Positions 29,508 through 38,529 of a stretch of 64,000 bases of DNA are shown here, piece after piece. Both the position numbers and the translations under genes were made by a program. Below the pieces are notes generated by a model. That model was given only the letters and a program-made list of their open reading frames with translations, did no database searches and was not told the origin of the DNA. The DNA comes from Lentzea nigeriaca (GTDB taxonomy: Bacteria; Actinomycetota; Actinomycetes; Mycobacteriales; Pseudonocardiaceae): positions 62,001-126,000 of the forward strand of contig NZ_JAFBCX010000005.1 of NCBI RefSeq assembly GCF_016907955.1, given 5' to 3'. Every line of letters begins with the position of its first letter. Within the stretch, counting starts at the first letter, position 1.

Positions 29508-29902
29508 CGTTCCTCCTCCGGCACAGCGGTCGCGGGCGCCGGGTGTTCTCGGTTTCCGCCGAACCCGGCGGACGACCCACCCTGGGGACGTCACCCCCCA
29601 GGATACGATCCACACGCCCCGGCGACTACCCAGTCGGCCTTCTCATACGGTCGGTTCGGTCACCATCATCCTCCTGGGGCAGTGGTGAGGCCGTCGTGAG
29701 GGCCTTCCGACCCGCGTTCACACCCCATTCGGCTCTTCTATCCGTCCCGGTACGGGCGCGGTGGCGGCCCGCGGAGGGCACGACGGGACCCATTCGAGCG
29801 TTCTGGACGGAGCGTGACGCCGCCGCGCGAGGTCGTCTCAGTTCGCGCTCACGGCGAGGACGCGCGGACGGGGCACGGCTCCCGCCCGCGCGTCGCGGTT
29901 GA
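29508..29902. other. Intergenic region upstream of DUF3040
   Basis: These 395 bases between the DUF3040 start and the subtilase stop show no convincing gene. An open frame on the + strand runs antisense to DUF3040 and across the gap, but it is basic and low complexity and is taken as chance. The DUF3040 promoter should lie near 29510-29600. I saw no strong repeat or terminator for the subtilase. Confidence 0.5.
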
Positions 29903-32900
29903 TCAGCCCGCGATCTTGTAGGCGCGGATGATCGTCACCTCGCCGGTGTTGCCCGCCGCGTCCGCCGTCTTGGCGCGCAGCGACGCGAACTTCGCACCGT
30001 TCGGGTGCTTCACGATCGCCCGGTCACCGGCGACCGGGACCTGCTGCCAGGTCGCGCCGTCGTCGAAGGAGACCTCGACGGTGACGCGCCTGACCTTCGG
30101 CGTGTTCTGCTGCTGCTCGACCTTCAGCGGGACGACGAGCACACGGCCGTGGGCGGTGTCCTGGTCGTCGAGCCTGGGCAGGAAGCGGACCACCGAGAGC
30201 GGCAGGTGCGTCACGTCGGTCGTGTGCTTGGCCTTGAACGTCCAGGCACCGCTCACCTTCGTGGACACCTCGGCGGTGCGGCTGTGCTCGATCTCCGCCC
30301 GGTAGGAGCCTTCGGCGGCCGGCACGTCGAAGACCGCGCCCTGCTCGGGCTGCTCGCCGAGCTTGGTGCCGTTGTGGAACAACGTGGTCGTCGCCGTACC
30401 GGTGCCGGACCGGCCCTCACCGCCGTTGCCGTCGGTGAAGAGCGGGACCCTGACCGCGATCTGGTCCTCCAACCGCGCGAGACCGAAGCCGGGAGCTTCC
30501 GGGACGGACGGGCCGAGGACGGCCCTGCCGAACGCCTGCGCGTACTTCTTGCCGCCCTTGAAGGACTTCGCCGGGGTCTCCGTCGAGTACTCGCGGATGT
30601 CCTCAGGAGCGATGCGGTCGTACATCCAGCTCCACTTGCCACCGGTGGTGTTGACGAAGTCGACGGCGCGGCCGTTGTCGGGTACCGGGGCGTACCAGGC
30701 CAAGCCGCCGCTGCCGTCGATCGGGTGCGGCACCACCGCGACGCCGTGGCGGTAGCCCGCGCCTGCCGGGCGGAAGGTGCTCGTCATCTCGGCGAGCTCG
30801 TTCGGCTTGGCGGTGCGCTCGAACCCGGTGGGCATGCCGCTCCGGGTCCACATCAGGCGATAGCTCACCGGCGTCTTCTCGTCCCGGGGCGTGCCCTGCA
30901 ACTGCTCGGCGATCGTGACCGAGAAGCCTGGTGCGTCCGGTCCGAGCTGCGCGGTGAGCACGTTGCCCGCCAGGCCGCCGAAGAACGCCCAACCCGAGCC
31001 GGACGGCTGGCCCGCCACCTTCGTGGTGTACGAGATCGTGCCGACCATGCCCTTGGCGGCGGCGTCCGGCGTCTTGATCGCGACGGGCTTGGCCTTGCGC
31101 CCGTCGACCGTGATCGCGGCCTTCCCGTTCACCACGAACTGGGGCTGCACCAGGAAGAGAACCTTCTTGTCCTGTGTGAAGATCGCACTGTCCACGATGT
31201 ACTCGCCCTTGGGCAGGCGGACGTTCTTGGCCAGTCCCGAGTAGAACTTGCCGGTTCTGGTGTTGATGAACACCGTGCCGTGCTCGGCCGCCGGGTTGCC
31301 GTCGAGGCCCAGCGCCGAGACGCCGACGTCGTAGCTCTCGACCTCACGGTTGACGCTGATCAGCGTGCGCTGGCCGTTCGACGCGACAACCGCGCCGCTG
31401 TAGGCACCGTCGGCCGCGTTCACCTTGGTGTCAGCGGTGATCGTGGCCTTGGCCTCGCCTCCAGCAGGAACAGTGAGCTTCGCCGGGGACACCGCGAACA
31501 GACCGGCGGGCGAGGGCTTGCCGTCCGGTCCGGTGACGTCGACGGTCAGGTCGAGCGTGAGCGGGTCCTTGCCGCCGTTGCGGTAGGTGACCTCGCGGAC
31601 GACCTTCTGGTCGTCGTCGTGCGGCCACTGCTGCAGCCCGAAGTTGATGTTGGCGGGCTCGGAGACCACCTGCTGCGCCAGCATCTTCGGCACGTCCACC
31701 CGTCCGGCGCCCTGGTCGAACGGCTTCAGCGCGGGATTGGCCTTCGCCGACGCCATGATCGTCGCCTTGAGCCGCGTGCCGGTCCAGTCCGGGTGCTGCT
31801 GCTTGAGCAGCGCGACGACACCCGCGACGTGCGGAGTGGCCATCGACGTGCCGGACATCGCGACGTGGCCCTGTTTTCCGGCCTCGGCCGCCACGATGTC
31901 GACGCCGGGCGCGGTGACGTCCGGCTTGACCGCACCGTCCGCGGCGGGACCACGGCTGGAGAACGGCGCGATGCCGTCGGCGCGGTCAACGGCACCCACG
32001 GTCAGCGCGGACTCGGCGCTGCCGGGCGACCCGATCGTCTCCGGCCGGCCCGAGTTGCCCGCCGCGATCACGAACAGCGCGCCGGTCTGCGCGGAGATCC
32101 GGTTGACGGCCTCCTCGAGCGGATCGATCTCCGGCGTGTCACCTCCTCCCAGGCTCATGTTGATGACGTGCGCACCCTGCTCGGCCGCCCACTGCATGCC
32201 GGCGAGGATCGCCGACTCGGTGCAGCCGCCCGGCTCGCAGACCTTGCCGTCGAGGATCTCCGCATCCGGCGCGACACCGCGGTACTTCTCGCCCTTGCTG
32301 GCGATCGTCGACGCGACGTGCGTGCCGTGCCCGACCTCGTCGGTGTTGTCCGGCGAGGTGGTGAAGTTCTTCTCGGCGACCTGCTTGCCCTGCAGGTCCG
32401 GGTGCTTCTCGTCGACGCCCGTGTCGAGCACGGCGACCTTCACGCCCTTGCCGGTGACACCGGCCTGCCACGCCTCAGGCGCCCCGATCTGCTTGGTGCT
32501 GCGGTCGAGCGCCACCTTGCGGACGCCGTCGAGCCACACCTTCTCGGCCGCGCCGCCGCGCAGCGACTCCCAGGCACTGCCCGACTTCTCGGCCGTGCCG
32601 GTTACCAGGTCGGCCACGGACTCCTTGGCGCCCAACACGTTGATGCCCGATCGTGCGCCCGCCGCCGGCCGCACGATCACGGGAACGTTGTCGCGGCGCG
32701 CGTCGTCGTAGCCGAACTCCACCAACGACGTCACGTCGAACAGCCGCTGGTCGAGCTTTCCGCCCGCCACCAACGCCACTGCGTCCGCCGGCACGACGTG
32801 CTGGTGCCCGGCCTGCGTGAAGGTGCGCACGGCGAGCTTCTCCCGGCCCGGCCCCGGCACGTACCGCACGACCCGGTCGCCGGCCAGCTCCACCCGGTCA

Positions 32901-33055
32901 CCGGTGATCAGCGTGACGCTCTGGTTGCTCTGGCCGCTGTGTCCCGGTGCGGGCGCCTCCGCGTGTGCGACAGCCGCCGTCACCGAAGTGACGAGACCCG
33001 CCGACAACGCGAGCGCGGCGATCCCCCGACGGGCACCTCTCTGTCCTGCTCTCAC
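29903..33055 (-). CDS. Secreted S8 family subtilisin-like serine protease
   Basis: The 1050-residue protein has a signal peptide (cleavage near AHA/EAP), a propeptide, and a peptidase S8 domain with the triad Asp211 (VLDTGVD), His243 (GHGTHVAS), Ser404 (GTSMATPHV) and the oxyanion Asn334 (AAGNSG). A large C-terminal part (about 450-1050) of beta-rich repeats follows, probably for substrate or wall interaction. It would be exported and degrade extracellular proteins. The GTG start follows GGAGG by seven bases. It is divergent from the M48 gene across ~240 bases. Confidence 0.94.
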   Translation of the reverse strand: MRAGQRGARRGIAALALSAGLVTSVTAAVAHAEAPAPGHSGQSNQSVTLITGDRVELAGDRVVRYVPGPGREKLAVRTFTQAGHQHVVPADAVALVAGGKLDQRLFDVTSLVEFGYDDARRDNVPVIVRPAAGARSGINVLGAKESVADLVTGTAEKSGSAWESLRGGAAEKVWLDGVRKVALDRSTKQIGAPEAWQAGVTGKGVKVAVLDTGVDEKHPDLQGKQVAEKNFTTSPDNTDEVGHGTHVASTIASKGEKYRGVAPDAEILDGKVCEPGGCTESAILAGMQWAAEQGAHVINMSLGGGDTPEIDPLEEAVNRISAQTGALFVIAAGNSGRPETIGSPGSAESALTVGAVDRADGIAPFSSRGPAADGAVKPDVTAPGVDIVAAEAGKQGHVAMSGTSMATPHVAGVVALLKQQHPDWTGTRLKATIMASAKANPALKPFDQGAGRVDVPKMLAQQVVSEPANINFGLQQWPHDDDQKVVREVTYRNGGKDPLTLDLTVDVTGPDGKPSPAGLFAVSPAKLTVPAGGEAKATITADTKVNAADGAYSGAVVASNGQRTLISVNREVESYDVGVSALGLDGNPAAEHGTVFINTRTGKFYSGLAKNVRLPKGEYIVDSAIFTQDKKVLFLVQPQFVVNGKAAITVDGRKAKPVAIKTPDAAAKGMVGTISYTTKVAGQPSGSGWAFFGGLAGNVLTAQLGPDAPGFSVTIAEQLQGTPRDEKTPVSYRLMWTRSGMPTGFERTAKPNELAEMTSTFRPAGAGYRHGVAVVPHPIDGSGGLAWYAPVPDNGRAVDFVNTTGGKWSWMYDRIAPEDIREYSTETPAKSFKGGKKYAQAFGRAVLGPSVPEAPGFGLARLEDQIAVRVPLFTDGNGGEGRSGTGTATTTLFHNGTKLGEQPEQGAVFDVPAAEGSYRAEIEHSRTAEVSTKVSGAWTFKAKHTTDVTHLPLSVVRFLPRLDDQDTAHGRVLVVPLKVEQQQNTPKVRRVTVEVSFDDGATWQQVPVAGDRAIVKHPNGAKFASLRAKTADAAGNTGEVTIIRAYKIAG

Positions 33056-33297
33056 TGGCTACCTCCAGTGTTCGATGAGGTGTTGCCCGAGTGACCGTAG
33101 GGACACCGAGTGTCACCTCACCTCCTTCTGTGGACCGGAGGTGTGGTCGCGGAACTCATCCCGCAGACGTAGGCGGAGTGACCGATCGACCGGTTGACAG
33201 ACCTGCCGTTCATTCGGCGTTGAGTCGTGATCGTCCATCATGCACACTGCGTCCTGCCGCCATCTGCACGCGGCACTGGGGGAAGGTCGCTCTGCTC

Positions 33298-34803
33298 ATG
33301 CGTGTTTCGATCCGTGCTGCCATCGCGGTCGCGCTGCTCGTCGGTTTCTACGTCCTCGCCGTCGGCCTGATCGGCGGACTCCTCGCGCTGGAGACGTTCG
33401 CCCTGATCAACCGGCCGTTCGTCGGCCTGAAGCTGGCACTGCTCGTCGTCCCGGTGGTGTTCGCACTGGTCAAGGGCCTGGTCTCGCTGGAGCGCCGGGA
33501 GACCGAGGAGGTGCCCGGCACCCTCGTCACCCCCGCGGACCAGCCCGCGCTCTGGGACCTCGTCCGCCGCCTGGCCGCCGACCTCGGAACCCGCCCGCCG
33601 GACGAGATCCGGATCCTCGCCGCGGTGAACGCCGGCGTCGCCGAGGACACCCGGTTCCTGGGTCTGCGCGTGCTGAAGCGCAGGATGTTCATCGGTGCTC
33701 CCCTGCTCACCTCCCTGACCGAAAAGCAGCTCATCGCCGTGCTCGCGCACGAGCTCGGGCACTACGCCAACAAGGACACGCGCCTGGCCGGCGTCGTCGT
33801 CTCCGGGCGCGCCGCCATGCTGCGCGCCGGCTCCCACATGAACGCCGAACACTGGTTCCAGCGCCTGATCGCCAAGCTGTTCCAGGGCTACGCCAAGCTG
33901 TACCTCCGCGTCTCCCAGGCCATCAGCCGCCGCCAGGAGTTCGCCGCCGACCGCTTCTCTGCGCAGCTGGCCGGTTCGTCGGCCGCCTCGTCCGCACTGC
34001 GCGAACTGCCGGTGATCGACGCCGCGTGGGACCTCTTCACCGACCGCCATCTGACCGTCGCCTGGGACCTCGGCTACCTCCCCACGACGTTCTTCGAAGG
34101 CTTCGCCCGCCTGCGCACCTCCCCGGAACTCCACGAGGAGCTGGAGGAGATCCGCCAGCACCCGTCCGACCCGGATCGCGGCCCGTACGATTCGCACCCG
34201 CCGCTGAAGGAGCGCATCGCCGCCATCGACGCCCTGGCCCTGGAGCCAGAGTCGGGCTGGGGCGACCGCCCCGCCGTCGAGCTGCTCACCGACCCGATGC
34301 CGTTGCTGGACTCCGCCGTGCTCAACTCGCTGAAGTCCGACGCCCACGCCAAGCAACGCGTCGACTGGGCCACACTCAGCCACATCGGTGCCCGAGCCCG
34401 TGTCGTGCACGGCACCGAACGCCTCCTGAACGCGGCCGCCGCGGCGATGAACCAGCCGCCGTCGCTGACGACCGTCCTCAACGCCCTCGACGCGGGCCGG
34501 CTGGCCGACCTCGGCTCCTACACCCCTGGCAACAAGAACGCCGGCGTGCGAGCCCGCCGCGAAATGGCCCGCGGCGAGGTCCTGCCCGAGCTGTCGGCGT
34601 TGGTGGCGCTCGCCTTCTCCGACGCGGGCCTGGCCCGCTGGGAGCTCGACTGGCTGGGACGAACGACATTCGTCACCTCCTCCGACGACTTCGACATGGC
34701 CACCCACCTGGACACCGCGGTCTCCGACCACGGCAGCACCGAAGGCCTGCGCACCGCACTGGCCATGGCCGGCGTAGCCCCCGACTACCGCCCCGCGCAC
34801 TGA
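33298..34803 (+). CDS. M48 family membrane metallopeptidase
   Basis: The 501-residue protein starts with two transmembrane helices (about 5-29 and 38-58) and has the zinc motif HELGH (in AVLAHELGHYANKDTR) with a downstream EFAADRFS glutamate, as in the M48 (Ste24/HtpX-like) family. It is longer than HtpX; the C-terminal ~200 residues (about 300-501) are an extra domain that I do not recognise. It is likely a membrane protease for envelope protein quality control. The ATG 33298 starts the first helix. A gene for a helical-repeat protein follows 28 bases later, in the same direction. Confidence 0.87.
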   Translation: MRVSIRAAIAVALLVGFYVLAVGLIGGLLALETFALINRPFVGLKLALLVVPVVFALVKGLVSLERRETEEVPGTLVTPADQPALWDLVRRLAADLGTRPPDEIRILAAVNAGVAEDTRFLGLRVLKRRMFIGAPLLTSLTEKQLIAVLAHELGHYANKDTRLAGVVVSGRAAMLRAGSHMNAEHWFQRLIAKLFQGYAKLYLRVSQAISRRQEFAADRFSAQLAGSSAASSALRELPVIDAAWDLFTDRHLTVAWDLGYLPTTFFEGFARLRTSPELHEELEEIRQHPSDPDRGPYDSHPPLKERIAAIDALALEPESGWGDRPAVELLTDPMPLLDSAVLNSLKSDAHAKQRVDWATLSHIGARARVVHGTERLLNAAAAAMNQPPSLTTVLNALDAGRLADLGSYTPGNKNAGVRARREMARGEVLPELSALVALAFSDAGLARWELDWLGRTTFVTSSDDFDMATHLDTAVSDHGSTEGLRTALAMAGVAPDYRPAH

Positions 34804-34831
34804 CTTCACGTGCTCTGACTGGAGGTATCTC

Positions 34832-35932
34832 GTGGTGCTCTCCCTTCTCTTCAAGCCCAAGGAACTCATCGCCGTCATCCGCCTGATGCGCGAGGCCAAG
34901 CGCCTGGGCATGGAGATCGACGAACTCCCGCCCGAGGTGGTCGCGGCCCACGTGCTGCCCAAAACCCACCCCGAGCGCTACGGCCTGGTCCCCGACGCCG
35001 ACGTGACCTCCACGTCCCCGATCGAGGACCTGGCCCTGGCCGCCGTGAAGGACGACGTCCGCGCCGGCAACTGGGAGAACGCCGCCGACCTCGTCACCGC
35101 CACCCTCGGCGACTGGGACCGCCGAGAACGCGTCGTGTGGGCTCTGGCCGACCTCGCCGCCAAGGACGACACGTGGATGTCCGCCTGGCAGGCCGCCCGC
35201 CCCGGCGACCCGCACTGGATCGTGGTGCACGCGAAGGCGCTGGTAGCCCTCGCCTGGGACATCCGCGGCAACGCCGCCGCCTCCGAAACCACGCGCGAGC
35301 AGTTCGAGGGCTTCCACCGCGTGCTGTTCGAGGCCCGCGAGGCCGCCACGGTGGCAGCCTCCGTCCTGCCGGACGACCCGACCCCGTGGAACACGATGCT
35401 GACCCTCGCGCGCGGCCTGCAGATGCCGCACGACGAGTTCCGCGCCGTGTGGGCCGAGCTGATGGCCCGGGACCCGTTGCACCACAACGGACACCTGCAG
35501 GCCCTGCAGTACTGGTGCCGCAAGTGGCACGGGTCGAACGAGCTGGCGCTGGAGTTCGCCCTGGAGGCCGCCGCCAAGTCGCCGAAGTTCCTGGCTTGGC
35601 CTCTGCAGGCCGCGTACGAGGCTGACAGCACTGATCCGGAGATGTGGAAGTCGCCTGCTGTGGTTGCCTCCTTGGATGCTTTGTTGGATCGGTTGGCGGA
35701 TGAGGGGGCGGACACGTACGCGCTTCGTGATGACCGCGGGTACGCGGCGTTCGCTTTGATGCAGCTGCAGCGGTTCGAGGAGGCGGTGGGACAGTTCCGG
35801 GCTCTCGGGGCCTTGGCGGATGCTGGACCTTGGGACTACTACGAGGTACCTCGGCTCACGTTCCTCGCGCAGCGCGGGGTCGCGGTCCAGAAGATGGCCA
35901 AGGGCAAGGGAATCAAGGCTCCGGTCCGGTAG
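34832..35932 (+). CDS. Helical-repeat (TPR-like) hypothetical protein, M48 partner
   Basis: I do not recognise a named family. The 366 residues are rich in Ala/Leu/Trp with repeating helix pairs, for example DDVRAGNWENAADLVTA, RPGDPHWIVVHAKALVAL and LMARDPLHHNGHLQALQY, which suggests TPR/HEAT-type scaffolding. There is no signal peptide or membrane helix, so it is cytoplasmic. A GGAGG site lies six bases before the GTG. Its close spacing behind the M48 protease suggests co-transcription and a shared task. Codon use shifts near the 3' end (more T-ending codons after 35600). Confidence 0.6.
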   Translation: MVLSLLFKPKELIAVIRLMREAKRLGMEIDELPPEVVAAHVLPKTHPERYGLVPDADVTSTSPIEDLALAAVKDDVRAGNWENAADLVTATLGDWDRRERVVWALADLAAKDDTWMSAWQAARPGDPHWIVVHAKALVALAWDIRGNAAASETTREQFEGFHRVLFEAREAATVAASVLPDDPTPWNTMLTLARGLQMPHDEFRAVWAELMARDPLHHNGHLQALQYWCRKWHGSNELALEFALEAAAKSPKFLAWPLQAAYEADSTDPEMWKSPAVVASLDALLDRLADEGADTYALRDDRGYAAFALMQLQRFEEAVGQFRALGALADAGPWDYYEVPRLTFLAQRGVAVQKMAKGKGIKAPVR

Positions 35933-35951
35933 GGGTGTGGGCTCCTTTCTC

Positions 35952-35977
35952 GGGGGTGCGGGGCCGGGGGGTGGGGG
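35952..35977 (+). other. Potential G-quadruplex just after the helical-repeat gene
   Basis: Four G-runs (35952-35956, 35960-35963, 35966-35971, 35973-35977) are separated by loops of 3, 2 and 1 bases, which fits a stable G-quadruplex. It lies 20 bases past the stop codon on the coding strand, so it could also form in the RNA and act as a 3'-end structure. Confidence 0.55.
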
Positions 35978-36115
35978 CCGCCCTCGGGTGCGAGGGGCGG
36001 GCCGCGAGCTCGGTGTTGCCGGCTGCGGGGTGCCCTCGCGCGCGGGCAGCTGCCTCGGGTGCAGGCTGCGCGCCTGCCTGGGGTGCGGGGGCGGGCTGAG
36101 GGATTGGTGTTGCCG

Positions 36116-36222
36116 GGCTGCGGGTTCAGCGTCGGCGGCTATCGGGTTGGTGCTGGCGAGCTGCGGGCTTGGTGTCGGCGGGCTACGGGGTTGGTGTGGC
36201 GGGGCTGTCGGGCGGCGGTGGC
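36116..36222 (+). repeat. Five degenerate 21-22 bp tandem repeats
   Basis: Units start at 36116, 36137, 36158, 36180 and 36201. Each resembles GGCTGCGGGTTGGTGTCGGC. They adjoin each other without spacers, so this is not a CRISPR. The whole gap 35933-36474 (about 540 bases) is G-rich on the + strand and holds no gene that I can support. Confidence 0.6.
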
Positions 36223-36474
36223 TCGCGAACGGCAGGCTGAAGCGCTGCGTTGGCGCCTGCCGGGCGTTGCGCCGAACCGAGATCGCCTCGGGCAGGGCGG
36301 GACGTGCTCGTACGTCACGCGCAGGTTGAGTGCGTGACTGCCGGAACCGAGCTCGCACCGGCAGCCGCGCACATGGCCAGCAGGGCAGGCGCCCTCACAC
36401 GTGACCGGCTACGCGGACGCTGACGCACAGCAGGGATGCGCGCCAGGCCGGTTTTCGGGGTGGGACAGACGGGT

Positions 36475-37134
36475 CTAGCCCACCGCCATCGGCACGCGGG
36501 CCGAGGGCACGGACAGCGGGCGGCGTTCCATCACCGCGCGTTCAAGTTGGCGGGCCGGCGATTCGCCCAGGAGTTTGCGAGCCAGGGCGGTGCCGCGGGT
36601 CGGGGCCAGGGCCAGTTCCGTGCGGAGGGCCTGGGCGCCTACGAAGTGGCTCACCTCCTCCAGGATGGCCTTGGTGTCCGGGATGGACTTGGTGCGGCGG
36701 ACCGCGTCGATCGCCGCTCGTTCCAGCGGGGCCACGTGGAAGCCTCTGCGGACCACGGGGCGGGGGAGGCGGTCGGTGCGTTCCACGCGCAGGGCGCCGT
36801 AGCCCAGGGCTCGGGAGCGGCGTGGGGCCAGGACGTGGATCGCGCCCAGCAGTGGGATCGCGGACTTCATACCGTGCAGGCAGAGTGCGTCGAAGGCGGT
36901 GAGCATGGCGCCTTCGCCCGCGTACATGAGGGACGCGTGGACCAGCTGGGTGCGGCTGGGGCCTGCCCGGCTCAGCAGCAGGATGCCGGGTAGCAGGCGT
37001 TGCCAGGGGCCGCCGGGGCGGCAGCGGGACTCCACCAGGGGTGCGGTCAGGCCCACGTGGAGGAGGGCGGCTGTCGGGGCTACTCGGTGGTCGAAGAGGG
37101 TGCCCAGGGCTTCGAGGTCGATGGGGTGGCGCAT
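36475..37134 (-). CDS. Hypothetical protein, AbiEi/DUF559-type N-terminal domain-like
   Basis: The 219-residue protein resembles actinobacterial proteins that share the winged-helix-like opening of AbiEi antitoxin/DUF559 proteins: ESRCRPGGPWQRLLPGILLL, then ASLMYAGEGAMLTAFDALCLHG and RPVVRRGFHVAPLERAAIDAVR. The endonuclease-like DUF559 core is not evident, so enzymatic activity is doubtful. A transcription-regulator or antitoxin-like role is possible. No cognate toxin (AbiEii nucleotidyltransferase) is adjacent. The start is uncertain: ATG 37134 has no clear ribosome site, and a strong G-run cluster lies immediately upstream. Confidence 0.5.
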   Translation of the reverse strand: MRHPIDLEALGTLFDHRVAPTAALLHVGLTAPLVESRCRPGGPWQRLLPGILLLSRAGPSRTQLVHASLMYAGEGAMLTAFDALCLHGMKSAIPLLGAIHVLAPRRSRALGYGALRVERTDRLPRPVVRRGFHVAPLERAAIDAVRRTKSIPDTKAILEEVSHFVGAQALRTELALAPTRGTALARKLLGESPARQLERAVMERRPLSVPSARVPMAVG

Positions 37135-37145
37135 GGGTTCATGGT

Positions 37146-37164
37146 GGGGTGGGTGGGGGTGGGG
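37146..37164 (+). other. Strong G-quadruplex motif upstream of the AbiEi-like gene
   Basis: G-runs of 4, 3, 5 and 4 bases are separated by single T residues (37146-37164), a pattern that forms very stable parallel quadruplexes. It lies on the template strand, 12 bases upstream of the start at 37134. Confidence 0.6.
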
Positions 37165-37183
37165 TGGACCTCGGGGCGGGGAA

Positions 37184-37219
37184 GTTGTGGATAACTCGCG
37201 GGTTGTGGACAAGTCGCGA
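37184..37219. repeat. Tandem 18-bp repeat carrying two DnaA boxes
   Basis: Two adjacent 18-base copies (37184-37201 and 37202-37219) differ at four positions. Each contains a perfect DnaA-box-like nonamer on the minus strand: TTATCCACA (complement of 37186-37194) and TTGTCCACA (complement of 37204-37212). The repeat directly abuts the dinB stop codon. Two boxes alone do not make an origin; a DnaA titration or regulatory site is possible. Confidence 0.65.
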
Positions 37220-38494
37220 TCACTCGGGCTTGGGATCGAACTCTGCTGTCCTTTCTGGACTGTTGCCGAGCAGTGAGGCCGGACGAACCGCCAGCGAGCC
37301 GAAGCGGGAACGGGCCTGGTCCGCGGCTTGTTCTGCTTCGCGCCAGCCGCGCTCCGGGGCGTCGAAGATCAGTTGCTGGGCGGAGTCGGCGTTGTCAAGT
37401 CCCTCTATTCGGACGCCGATCAGGCGGACCGCGCCGGGTGGTACCTGGGTGTCGAGGAGCTCGGCCGCGATGCGGTAGATCTCCTGGGTCACGTCCGTCG
37501 CCACGGGCAGGGTGCGCGAGCGGGTGATCGTCGTGAAGTCGGAGAAGCGGACCTTGATGGACACCGTTCGGCCGTGCAAACCCTTGGCGCGCAACGAACC
37601 CGCGGAGCGTTCGGAGAGACGGAGCAGCTCGCGGCGCAACAACGCGCGGTCGTAGTGGTCGACCTCGAACGTTTCCTCGGCGCCGATCGACTTCTCCCGC
37701 GTCACCGGCACCACGGCGCGTTCGTCGACGCCGGCCGCCAGAGCGTGGAGGTGCTCGGCAAGCGCCACACCGATCAGGCGACGCAGCCGAGGCAGAGGGG
37801 TGGCCGCGACGTCGGCGACGGTCTCCAGGCCCAGTTCCTCAAGGCGTGCAGCGGTTTTCGCGCCAACACCCCACAACGCCGAGACCGGCAGGGGATGCAG
37901 GAAGTCCAGCGAGGCAGAAGCGGGCACGACCATCATGCCGTCGGGCTTGCACATGCCGGAGGCGAGCTTGGCGAGGAACTTCGTCGACGACACCCCGACC
38001 GAACAGGTGACTCCGTGATCGGCGAACACCCGCGACCTGATCAGCTCCCCCACCCCACCCGGCGTCAGGCCGAGCCGCCGCAGAGCCCCGCCGACGTCGA
38101 GGAAAGCCTCGTCGAGCGACAACGGTTCCACCAACGGCGTGATGTCGCGGAAGATCGCCATGACACCGCGCGAGACCTCCTGGTACAGGTCGAACTGCGG
38201 CGGCAGGTACACGGCGTGCGGCGCCAGGCGACGGGCATGAGCGGTCGGCATCGCGGAGCGCACGCCGTACTCACGGGCCAGGTAGTTGGCGGAGCAGACG
38301 ACGCCACGCCCCCCGATGCCACCGACGACGACGGGCACCGAAGCAAGCTCGGGGCGTTCGCGGATCTCCACCGACGCGTAGAAGGCGTCCATGTCGACGT
38401 GCAGCATCCGGCAGCCCGTGTCGTCGGGCCAGACACCATCACGAGCACGGAACCGATCGCGCAGGCCGCGTGGCAGGTTCGCACTGCGACCCAT
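37220..38494 (-). CDS. dinB: DNA polymerase IV (Y-family translesion polymerase)
   Basis: The 424-residue protein has the Y-family palm motifs HVDMDAFYASVE (Asp34 and Asp36 region) and EPLSLDEAFLDV (Asp128, Glu129), the helix-hairpin-helix LWGVGAKTAARLEELGL and the little-finger domain after residue 250. It copies damaged DNA. The C-terminus FDPKPE lacks an obvious clamp-binding pentapeptide. ATG 38494 is used because GAGAGG lies seven bases upstream. A perfect LexA-type operator starts 12 bases upstream, so SOS induction is expected. Confidence 0.93.
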   Translation of the reverse strand: MGRSANLPRGLRDRFRARDGVWPDDTGCRMLHVDMDAFYASVEIRERPELASVPVVVGGIGGRGVVCSANYLAREYGVRSAMPTAHARRLAPHAVYLPPQFDLYQEVSRGVMAIFRDITPLVEPLSLDEAFLDVGGALRRLGLTPGGVGELIRSRVFADHGVTCSVGVSSTKFLAKLASGMCKPDGMMVVPASASLDFLHPLPVSALWGVGAKTAARLEELGLETVADVAATPLPRLRRLIGVALAEHLHALAAGVDERAVVPVTREKSIGAEETFEVDHYDRALLRRELLRLSERSAGSLRAKGLHGRTVSIKVRFSDFTTITRSRTLPVATDVTQEIYRIAAELLDTQVPPGAVRLIGVRIEGLDNADSAQQLIFDAPERGWREAEQAADQARSRFGSLAVRPASLLGNSPERTAEFDPKPE

Positions 38495-38500
38495 GAACAC

Positions 38501-38526
38501 CCCTCTCGAACGTGAGTTCGAGAGGG
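38501..38526. promoter_or_regulatory. LexA (SOS) box upstream of dinB, inside a perfect 11-bp inverted repeat
   Basis: The core 38506-38521 reads TCGAAC-GTGA-GTTCGA, a perfect match to the Gram-positive/actinobacterial LexA box TCGAAC-N4-GTTCGA. The palindrome extends to 11-base arms (38501-38511, 38516-38526). One arm includes the GAGAGG ribosome site of dinB, so an RNA hairpin could also mask translation. It follows the amidohydrolase stop by three bases. Confidence 0.88.
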
Positions 38527-38529
38527 ATC

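Noticed and set aside
29429..29902. Plus-strand 157-codon frame antisense to DUF3040
   Set aside because: Basic, low-complexity translation without ribosome site or recognisable domain.
36116..36222. Tandem repeats as a possible CRISPR array
   Set aside because: Units of 21-22 bases are contiguous and degenerate, with no spacers and no cas genes nearby.
37184..37219. Replication origin
   Set aside because: Only two DnaA boxes, no dnaA/dnaN or AT-rich unwinding region nearby.
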